Source: Bryum argenteum
Lineage: Eukaryota; Streptophyta; Bryopsida; Bryales; Bryaceae
Reading direction: 5' to 3'
Length of the DNA: 64,000 bases
Assembly: GCA_037043015.1 (NCBI GenBank)
Contig: CM073322.1
Coordinates: 1,127,601 to 1,191,600 of the forward strand
Shown here: positions 50,825 through 59,729 of the stretch, piece by piece
Layout: each line of letters begins with the position of its first letter
How positions within the stretch are numbered: the first letter of the stretch is position 1
Notes under the pieces: generated by a model
Databases searched by the model: none
What the model was told of the DNA's origin: nothing
What the model saw: the letters and a program-made list of their open reading frames with translations, nothing else
Program-made: the position numbers and the translations under genes

Positions 50825-51057
50825 ACTCATTACGCTTGTACATAGGATAATGACTAGTCCATTGGTGAATTTTGCCGACCGAGCGTCAGCTGCTGCCATG
50901 TTCGCATGTCCCAGTTTTCCTCGTGGGACTATCTTTGGGCCTGGAGACTTCACCTGGGAAGGAGCTGTGACGCTTGGGATCCTTCCATTGTAAATATACT
51001 GAGGATGAACTTACCTCTTGAGCCTATTCTTTTCTGGTTTTGTTCTCCGTCTTTCTG

Positions 51058-51063
51058 AATAAA
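51058..51063 (+). terminator. Polyadenylation signal candidate for SPT20
   Basis: AATAAA lies 234 bp after the SPT20 stop codon, in a T-rich context. It is the first canonical hexamer downstream on +. The cleavage site itself cannot be placed. Confidence 0.5.
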
Positions 51064-51410
51064 GAGTCCCATCGCACTTGTGAACGCATTCATTAACGTT
51101 TCCATGTACCATGTAGGAAAGTGCATTTTGCAACTTGATTGACCTTTCCTTTTCTTTATGACATGGTAGTCCAATTTCGTTCCTGCGTTGATGCTAAGTT
51201 TCAAAATGCCAATAAGTTCGCTTGTAGAGTGTGATTGGCGGAGTGAGAAGTGGCAAGCTTGTGAGAGTGGTTGATTTAGAATGATAAGTTTGGGACTATT
51301 TTTGAATTGTTAGTAAATATGCGTAGTTACAAACGTCGGGTTGCTTCAAAGAGTCCTCCCCTACAATGTTTTCCCTGGGTACACTAGTCTTTTCCGTAGG
51401 CAGTGACGGC

Positions 51411-51446
51411 CTTTACAGTCGGGCCTTCCCGACTGTAAAGGGTTAA
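51411..51446. mobile_element. Lone piggyBac-type end with perfect subterminal hairpin
   Basis: The arms CTTTACAGTCGGG and CCCGACTGTAAAG (13 bp each) with a 4-base loop are followed by GG and TTAA (51443-51446). Read on -, this is TTAA, CCCTTTACAGTC and a hairpin, the same layout as the other piggyBac ends in the window. No matching second end is visible upstream, so it may be a truncated remnant or a very short hairpin element. Confidence 0.45.
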
Positions 51447-52029
51447 TATTTTGTTTAACATCTTTGAATGTACCTCTTGAATTGCAATTGCAACGATGAG
51501 TTTAATTAGTGTTTATGATGGTAGTATTGAATAGTTATTATCTGGTTGAATATTAATGAGTAATCTTAATAAGTGGGGTATCAACGCTGCACATAAATCA
51601 AGTGGCGTGTGCTTTTTTGCTCTCTAAAATGCTTGAAGAAACCTTTTTAGGGTAAGTACTCCTATTTTCGGACAGTGAAGCCATTCACCATTCTTGGAGT
51701 GATGACATGTGTGATTCATTATTTTTCAGTGATTAGCAAATAGGAAAAACAATCTTTCCACATTTTTCTGATATATTTAAGTACTTAGATAATCAAACAC
51801 AAATTTTACCTAGTATTGAAAAACCTGGTATAGCCTTACCTATGACCGAACTCTCAAATATGTATGCATTGGGTACATGCAAGGATTAGCTAATCTAAGA
51901 ACCAAGTGAGAAAAAGGTTGTCCGATCAAAGTGTGGCGTTCAAATATAGATGTATCTACCTACATCAAACCTTGACATCAAGGTTATGCATAAAGTCTCA
52001 ATGAAATCTACATTTTTAATTTAATCTTT
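51447..52029. other. Intergenic, AT-rich, nothing recognised
   Basis: No frames or repeats of note were seen. The stretch separates the lone piggyBac-type end from the tRNA-like repeat. Confidence 0.4.
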
Positions 52030-52544
52030 TTAATTCGCACATGGGCGTGGCGCCCATGTGCAGTTAGCATCAAGTGAGTTTTTTAGGGTGGTTTGCATCC
52101 GTAGAGAAGTGCATTTGCAGAGGGTCGAACCAGAGACAGGCACAAAGTCCCTCCTCTTCCCACCATCCTTTGCTAGTTTAAGGTTGATTCCGATTGAAAC
52201 CTTCATTTTGTATACTAAAAGAAAGAAAGGGGCAAAACAAACTTGGACCGAAATATGTGGCAATAGAAGAGCAAATAATACATATATCTCAAAAATCTTG
52301 CCATAAGCATTCTCATTACCTTGCGACCCTCGTGTTAGAGATTCCTCCATGTTCAAAGTAGGCCAGTCTACCAACTGAGTCATCAGAGATTCCTCCATGT
52401 TCAAAGTAGGCCAGTCTACCAACTGAGTCATCAGAGATTCCTCCATGTTCAAAGTAGGCCAGTCTACCAACTGAGTCATCAGAGATTCCTCCATGTTCAA
52501 AGTAGGCCAGTCTACCAACTGAGTCATGGTATATTAAACTTGCT
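52030..52544 (-). repeat. tRNA-like (SINE-related) repeat with a 48-bp head module in four copies
   Basis: On -, TGACTCAGTTGGTAGACTGG resembles a tRNA A-box region. It is part of a 48-bp module repeated four times (about 52331-52528). The last copy runs into CTCTAACACGAGGGTCGCAA, which resembles the region before a SINE B box. Further along is TGGTTCGACCCT (about 52112-52123), a good B-box match but far away. A perfect 11-bp hairpin (GCACATGGGCG, CGCCCATGTGC) lies at 52037-52061. Because 48 is a multiple of three, a 165-codon frame with a 16-residue repeat (MTQLVDWPTLNMEESL) is open across it; I regard this as incidental. Confidence 0.55.
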
Positions 52545-54581
52545 AAATGAGGTTACCAAGAATCAAAATCTTGAAAAGAACCCATCAAAATCTCGAAAAA
52601 CCTTCATGTAGAACTCTAATACCTAGAAACCAAAAATTGTTTTATACTAAGTGATTGGACACTATTTGCAATGTGGCACTTATTAGTCATGGTAGTTGGT
52701 TCATGGACTTGCTATAATTATAAGCTCCCTACTTTCAAATTTTATATAGTTTGAAGACTTATATGTATATATATAAAAGGATGATGGTGTGATGATATTA
52801 TTGCACTTAAGCCATTATAGACTTAAGTATATAGGTTCTAAATGTGACATCTATCACAACACCTAAAACTAGTAGCATGTTCACCCTTCACACTTTTAAT
52901 TTTACAATGAAATTGGGAAGTAGGCCCTAATTTGGATCGGGATGTAAAATTTTATATCCTTTATTTACTATAATGACTTGTAAGGGTGAACATAGTTCGC
53001 AAATGAGTTGAATAAATCTTATGCTAATAATCAACACCTAATAATAACATACACCCAAAGTGGTCTTTTTTTCACTCTAATTGAGCTCAGATTTAATTAA
53101 ATTGCAAGTAATAAATTTATCTTTAATTTACTTCTCCTTATGCTAATAAGCTATGTAATTGGAGTATTAAGAGGTTTCTCACCTTGCTAATAATTTCTCA
53201 TTTTTGTATAAATACTGAACAGGAATGGCTTATAATTACAATCACCTTTAGCGACTTACAACCACACTCTTCAAATGTTTCATTTGGTATTGTGTTTGAT
53301 GTACAATGCATAATTGTAAATTCAAGGGGGAAATGGATGTACTTTTGTGAAATAACACATCCATTTTTAAGACATTATTGACGTCCAAGTGGCCAATGTG
53401 ACATTTCAAACAAGCAGAAGGTGTCTCACAAGGTATTGTATTATATACTCAGGTTCATAAATACTCAATATTGTAGTTACATGATTGTGTAGCAACTTGT
53501 TGAAGTTATTGCAAGCTTGGAGGAAATAGGGAATATTTCATTTACAAGTTGTTGTATAGAGAACGAAGATGCTCAAAACACTAGACAATTTGATGAAGCT
53601 ATAAGAAAATAAACCCTCTTATACATAGCTAAAACTAATGAAAGTAGTCTTTGTGATCTCTCTCAATTCTTTTACTTGTATGAAGTTTGGTTGTTATATT
53701 TGTTGCATATCAAGAAGAAGTGAAATTTGATTCCACTGACATACTACTCTACGTGCAAATACTTGTTTGGTTTAGTAAGACAAAAGGTTATGGGCTGGAT
53801 GTGTGGGGTAACAACTACATTACTTGTGAGACAACAAAGTCACTCTTGAAAGAAAGTTCCTACAAAGTTGGATGAGCGGATGTGGCACTAGTAGTTTGAA
53901 AATCAAGAGGAATAGAATCTAAGGCTATTTTTATATGGCAGCAAGCAAGGATTCAACAAATTTTCCTAGTATTAGTATGGTAGATTCATGCAATGGCACC
54001 AACTTTTCTCTCTAGAAGATGCACATAACTTCCATTTTCAAGTCCCATTATCTCTTTATATAAGTAAATGGTACAACTAAAAAGACGAATGCTTTTACAA
54101 CCAACTGAACTAGAATCTTAAGTACAACTAGCAATTGTTGTCATTCATGGTATGATAAATTCCTCCTAGAAGAGTGAGCTCATGAGTTATTCAATTGCTA
54201 ACATGCGAAAGTAGTTATTTATCTCCATGTTTACTGTAATAAATGCATCATTGACTTACAAGAAAAACATTACTCTAGTTATAAAGTGGCGAGTCCATGA
54301 CAGCTTTCATTAAAGGTCTCCAAATACTTGTTGAGCAAGTATCTCACCTTTGTAAGTCAATCAATGAGCAACAAGTGATATATTGAATCAAATGTCCACT
54401 TCTCACATGTTTTGCCTCCAAACTATTTGCCAAGAACCTCAATAATGTCGTCAATCAAACCTTATAATCTTTTCGATTCCATCTAATTGGTTTCCAGGAG
54501 CAGCTCAAAAAACTTCGTAGTATCCACGTTGATAAGCACTCTGTTGGAGAGCTTTATATTGATAAACTCTTTCCTTTAGAT
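52545..54581. other. Intergenic, AT-rich, possible decayed coding relic
   Basis: Most of this shows no structure. Around 53490-53880 (+) several short frames in sequence look protein-like (QLVEVIASLEEIGNI, SLCDLSQFFYLYEV) but are broken by stops, and I cannot name a family. Confidence 0.35.
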
Positions 54582-54891
54582 CACTAGCAAAAAATGGCAT
54601 TAAAAGTGGCGACTAAATGACTTGTCCATAATATCACGGAGCACCAATTTTGATTGTGCTTCTAGTGACATCAAAATAAATCATAAAAAAATCTACTTTT
54701 CCTTAATTGCTTCTACTAATCTAGTAGGCCTTGGTATATATGCTTATTATAACAAAAAAAAAACTAAATCAAAGTAATTATTATAATACTTTATTTTGAT
54801 GTCATAAGAAGCATAATTAAAACTTGACACTTAGTGTCATTATGGACAAGTTATTACGGCGAGTCACTTTTAGTGCCATTTTGTACTAGTG
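54582..54891. mobile_element. CACTA-type foldback MITE, 310 bp
   Basis: The left end is CACTAGCAAAAAATGGCATT and the right end is GCCATTTTGTACTAGTG. It is flanked on both sides by the 3-bp duplication GAT (54579-54581 and 54892-54894). The arms share sequence with the nest at 31398-32147, including TTGTGCTTCTAGTGACATC, so it is the same family. There is no coding capacity. Confidence 0.85.
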
Positions 54892-54894
54892 GAT

Positions 54895-56142
54895 CTAGCA
54901 TACCTTCTCTTATAGTAGATCCAAAAAATGAGTGTGCCAAGGTTTAAGTTGAAATAAATAAAAGTAACCTAATACTATAAATGTAGTCAATGTTGTCACT
55001 TTGGCGGAGAGTGTCCATATAGTCACAGATTAAGATTCCAGTTTTGTATCACCATATTTTGTCCCAAACTCTTGCCCACCGCACTGCTATCAGTGAGCCA
55101 AGGCTATATTGCGTTTGCCCGAGGGAGGCAAGGGGTACGGAACAGTGAAGATCCTACTAGTGGCAAACAGGTTCACTCAAAGAAATGACATCAATTATTA
55201 AAAAAAAAATTGCTCTCACTCAGATTGCTTGTATATTGCTTGTTGTTGCCACAATTAAGGATCTCCAAGTTGTCAAATTTGGAATCAAATTTTCCTATCT
55301 CCATTGCCAGAGCATGTGGGCTAGCGGGCCCCACCGCCAATTGCATGGAGGCAAGTGGCAGCCCTCTTTTTTGTATTTTGGGCTGGTTAAGGTTAACAAT
55401 TGGGCTACTGGGACCCTCTTCCCCCCTACCCACTCGAAGGTCCAGAGAGTCTCTTTGTACTCCCATCGTCCTTCTTTTGGAGCTTTGATACTCTCATACA
55501 TTTCTTTTATTTATTTTTTTAAAACTACTTCTTCCTTTTTTTTCTTTTTTTTTTTATTATTATTTTTCTCACCTTCTTTATATTTGCTAATAATTATTCA
55601 AAGTTCAGGTTGGTAGAGGTAAGCTAAAGTAATTTGTGAAAAGTAGTTCGGATTTTTTAAAACCATTTTGATGCTTCCTCAATTTTTTTAGTGTACTAAT
55701 CAACTACTTTAAATATAAAAACCCCTTCCCATTAACCCTTTTCTATTTACCTCGAAAAGCCCCTTCTACTTTGAAATATGAAAATTAATATCAAAATGAG
55801 ATATATAGATTTAATTAGTTAGTTAGGTACATGGTTTTAGAATTTTCATGTCCTCATAGGTACCATTTGAATTCAACACAAAATATACAAACTTTTATTG
55901 ATGTAGAAAATATACTACAAAACCAATTCAATTCAAAACAAATAAAAAGGTAGAAACTACATTCTTAAATGTTTGCAACAATTGCAAGCCTCCATAAAAT
56001 CAAATTCAAACATCTCGACTAGAATCAAGAAGTTGAAGAATCCTTCTTCAGAATCTCTGCAAATAGGGCCGCTATCTGCAAATTTCCTTCCATAGCTGAT
56101 TTGCGCCCTTCCTTCTCGTTGTCAATCAACTTGTTTGTCAAT
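54895..56142. other. Intergenic, nothing recognised
   Basis: A T-rich tract is at 55520-55570. Overlapping short frames on both strands at 55185-55616 are not gene-like. A single TTAACCCTTTTC at about 55733 resembles a piggyBac end but has no partner. Confidence 0.4.
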
Positions 56143-56146
56143 TTAA

Positions 56147-58142
56147 CCCTAGGACGTCTGAGCGTGCCGGTTTGGCACGTAAAATTTGGTCTACGGTGTA
56201 TATACACCCACCCACTGAAATAGTGGGTCGCAGGGTAGCCAAGCTGGCAATGGCTGTTTGAAGATTCAGCGCGGGAGAAGACTGTCTGCGTGGGAGCGGC
56301 TAGGGTTTGAATTCCGAGGCTATGGCAAGGGTTGAGCAGGCGCGAGCAAGCGCAGCCTCGGGGACAGGGTTGAGCGCTGACGCCTTTGGGAAGTCAAGCG
56401 CAACAATGAAGTCATTGTGGAAGCTCGAACCTGGGAGGGGCGTTCTGCGTCCAGCCTCGGTGCAAAGTGGGGTTATGGTTTGTGGAGGTACAAGCTGCCT
56501 TGGATTCGTCTCGAAGTGGAGCTGTACTGGAGAGATCGCTGAAGTGTTGAAGGAGTGGAGCGAGTGGCGCCGTCTCCGGAGCAATTCGACAACATGTACG
56601 ATTGTTTACTATTTGCTAGAGGAAAGAGAATTACAAAACGATGCATGGATGCGGTTATGCTAGTCCCATCAACCTCTGTTTTTATGCGCTCGAATGATGG
56701 ATCGAGTTGCGTTCAGTTGTTGAATCATTTCTCCACTCCTCTTTCAAAAGAATTTGTCCCTTCATCTATACTCCGGCGTGGTTACGGCATGCTCCAAGCC
56801 GCCACCAGCCTTGACAGGGACGGAGGTGGAATGTGAGGTTATATATATGTCAGCGAAGGAGCTTGTTATGCTGGACAATGGCACTTTTGTCATCACAGAA
56901 GAGGAGATGGAAGACTGCAGAGCTACATGAGGCGTTATATGAAGCTACAGAGATTAGTCGTTGAAAGCAAGGCACACTTGGGTGTCATTCATAGTGAGTA
57001 TAGAACCGCCATCATGTGGACATGATTCTAGGGACGATGAATAGACACTTTATGCACGCCAGCCTATAGGATCGGAGTATTTTATATATGTATGAGTGTA
57101 GGACTACATGGTAAAGGACGTAGTCGCCTTTTGAACCACATTGTTGACATACCTTTCTGTTGTTTTATCATTGTAATTCGCAGTTCGTCGTCACTCATTC
57201 CCACAAGCAATCTATGGTACTCCTCATCTCTGTGGTATTCAATTTGTTGGGTTTGCATAATAGCGTTGCGATGACTGAAGTTTTCGTATCTGCATGGAGA
57301 ACTGGTGAACTTGAGAAGGCTTGTGTAGATGGTAGACATCGGTAGAAACCGCGCTTGTTCTTCAGTATATTGCAGTCAGGAGACTATTTCTCGCAACTGC
57401 CGAGGCTTTGAAGAAAGAGCTTGTAAAGGCTCTTCTCGGAAGACCCCAGTAACATCATGTTTCACTTCGTCTGTCAGTCTCCGGATTCATTGATAATAAG
57501 CACGCAGGGAATGAACTCCTTCAACCATTTCTCGTCCGTGACGTGCGCACCGTGGATCTTGGCAATCTTGAGCACTTCGACCCCAACTTCACGGTCCCGG
57601 ACAAAGCAGCAGAATGCATAGCCACCGTCATAGCCCATGCTTTCCTTGCACAACAGATATAATTGATGCAACACAATAAAACACTCCCAACGCCGTCACG
57701 TCATGGCCTTGTCTGTTGAATGAAATTCAGCGCAGGTGCCCGCATGAAGTTGGCGGGAAGCACGCAAGCTCCCTTCACCACATACGGGATTCCACATCAG
57801 CGATTGCATTGGCTTCATTTCACTACCGCTCCCGGGAAAACTAGAGTGAAATCACATACGTGGAATTGCAGATACCATAACCATCTTCAAAGCTGGCAGA
57901 GGTCGTGCACTCTAGAAGGGAACCACCCCTAGATGGTCCGGGCCACCCGACGACAACGCCTACGATAGTCTTGGTGGCAAAGTTGCGGAATCCGCGCTGA
58001 TGACGCAGTGAATGCAGTGCTTTGCATCGCTAATTGTTGAACGATCAGAACCAATAGAGGCTGCGATGGAAAATTTGAGTTTCAGAACTGTATGGAAGCA
58101 CTACGATTTTGATACATACGGACCCCAAGGGACGTCCAGGGG
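56147..58142. mobile_element. piggyBac-ended element, ~2.0 kb, with unrecognised internal sequence
   Basis: It is flanked by TTAA at 56143-56146 and 58143-58146. The left end is CCCTAGGACGTC and the right end, reverse complement, is CCCCTGGACGTCCC. The left end is followed by a subterminal hairpin (CGTGCC, GGCACG). The interior is richer in G+C than the other non-autonomous members. It has short frames at 56307-56663 and 56555-56836 (+) and 57474-57674 (-), none of which I recognise. It may carry host-derived fragments or the relic of a longer element. No transposase motifs are visible. Confidence 0.75.
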
Positions 58143-58261
58143 TTAAGTTTCATCTTCTTCAATCCAAGAAGACCGGAACTAATCGAAGAAATGGTAGTGG
58201 CTATAGCATCATCACCTTATAAAATCTTGCGCTTCTTTTTGTTGGCGTTGCCGTTCACTTG

Positions 58262-58837
58262 TCACTCACATCCGGGAGCCCTATCAGCCTTAGAGCGAAG
58301 AGTGAGATTGGAAGTCTCGGAGGAGAAAGGGGGCAGTGGAGTTTGAAGAATCACATCTTCATCACTCAGAACATGGACATCCTTCTCTTTCTCCTTGTAC
58401 AAAGAAGGGCGCCCTTGATCAATACCATTAGGAATGCCATTGACTTTAGCAGTGCCGGAATACATACCATTGAAAAGGGCAAACCATGGAGTCCATGTTG
58501 AAGGTGCCGCTCCAATCGCCGATTGCTTCTCTTTTTCTTCATGATATAAACTCCTCATTTTCCCCCATTTCTCCCTTCTTTGTTTGCCACTGCGTGGAAT
58601 CTCCTTTGGAAATTGTGCATTGATGATATCGGCAAAATAATCCCAATTCTCCGCCTTGAAATCCTTCCTATCATACTCCCAATACTTTTCCTCAACAATT
58701 TTGAACAAAAAATCGATAACTCCATTACTCCACTTTCTCTCATAACTTGCCTTTGGAACCACATTTTGAGTCCCCTTAACCTCCCTAGAGCTATCATCTA
58801 GCATCAACGCCAATAGGCTACCTACCCAGTCACCCAT
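58262..58837 (-). CDS. Myb/SANT-like (trihelix-like) DNA-binding protein, possibly truncated
   Basis: A nuclear DNA-binding protein is predicted from a tryptophan-spaced helical domain: KWSNGVIDFLF, then ENWDYFADIIN, then QRREKWGKMRSLY, and a fourth helix STWTPWFALFNGMY. This pattern fits the Myb/SANT-like or trihelix families. Start at 58837 (MGDWVGSLL) is my choice. The frame stays open to an ATG at 58984, but residues there look like translated leader sequence. The frame stops at a TGA (58262-58264). The same frame continues for 14 codons to a TAA at 58217-58219, encoding a basic nuclear-localisation-like KKKRKIL. The TGA may therefore be a late nonsense change. Such proteins also accompany Harbinger transposons, so a transposon origin is possible. 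Confidence 0.6.
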   Translation of the reverse strand: MGDWVGSLLALMLDDSSREVKGTQNVVPKASYERKWSNGVIDFLFKIVEEKYWEYDRKDFKAENWDYFADIINAQFPKEIPRSGKQRREKWGKMRSLYHEEKEKQSAIGAAPSTWTPWFALFNGMYSGTAKVNGIPNGIDQGRPSLYKEKEKDVHVLSDEDVILQTPLPPFSSETSNLTLRSKADRAPGCE

Positions 58838-58984
58838 TGCAAAACAAAAAAAAAGAATAAAATGACTAAAATTGCTGATAATAGAACAAACTCTAATCAC
58901 AACTATGAGTCTTCTAAACCTCTCTCGAAAGTCTCTGGAGTCACTGGAGTCCGTGGAGGGGTCCCTGGAGGAGTCCATGTGCAC

Positions 58985-59729
58985 TCACTTGTGGGAGCCC
59001 TTTACAGAGACGGTTTAGATTCACGTCCGTGACGAAGGGTGTTGATTTTAGCGTTAATTTTTGTTTACTGTTGTAGCTTGCACGTGATTGGTTGAGCAAA
59101 GTGAGGGAGAAGTAAACAAACGGGAGTCGCACGCGAAGAGCAGACTCTTCGGTCTACTTGGGTTTGAGCAAATGCGGAGACGTTGGAGCCGCACAAACGC
59201 TTTCAAACGGAGCCGTTTGGCTCATGTGCGTAGGCTTAATGCTACATTGCTTGACGAAATCTACATGAAATTTCCACAAGAATATGAGAGAAAAATCAAT
59301 AGTCATTTTCCTAGAAGTTGTGGCATGTTCTGCCATCTTTATAGGTCGACGCAATCAGCGTGCAAATGGAATCAAACGTCCTCACATTTTCTCAAACAAT
59401 CCGACCTTCGAAGTCTAGGTCTGTGTATCTTTTACTCTATCATTAGCCAAAATGGTTCTGGAAGCCAGAATTTGAGCTTCAGAAGTTCAAAGTTCAGACT
59501 ATAAAACCCATACAAAGTTCTGCCTTAACAGAGTGACATTCACATTCTTCGAAGTAAATACAAACCCATCAAAGTATAGTTAAACAGAATACCAGCTTGA
59601 GGCATCTCATCTCAATGCTACAACACTCATAGCTTCTTGTTCAATGCATCTGTGGCCCAGTGGCTCGTCTGAGAGGGGCAATGCAATGCAACACTAAAAT
59701 AATGAAAAGGAATAAAGAGAAATTCTAGA
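58985..59729. other. Intergenic between the Myb/SANT-like frame and TWD1
   Basis: A 138-codon + frame (59088-59504) has no recognised similarity and lies beside the 3' end of TWD1. Treat it as unsupported. The last ~150 bp is the probable TWD1 3' UTR. Confidence 0.4.

Noticed and set aside
52030-52527. 165-codon frame on - with a 16-residue repeat.
   Set aside because: The frame is open because the 48-bp module is a multiple of three; the rest has no recognisable domain and overlaps a tRNA-like repeat.
52331-52528. Regular 48-bp direct repeats could suggest a CRISPR array.
   Set aside because: The units are contiguous with no unique spacers, and the context is a plant nuclear repeat.
55733-55745. 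A TTAACCCTTTTC that looks like another piggyBac end.
   Set aside because: No matching opposite end with TTAA is visible within a few kb.
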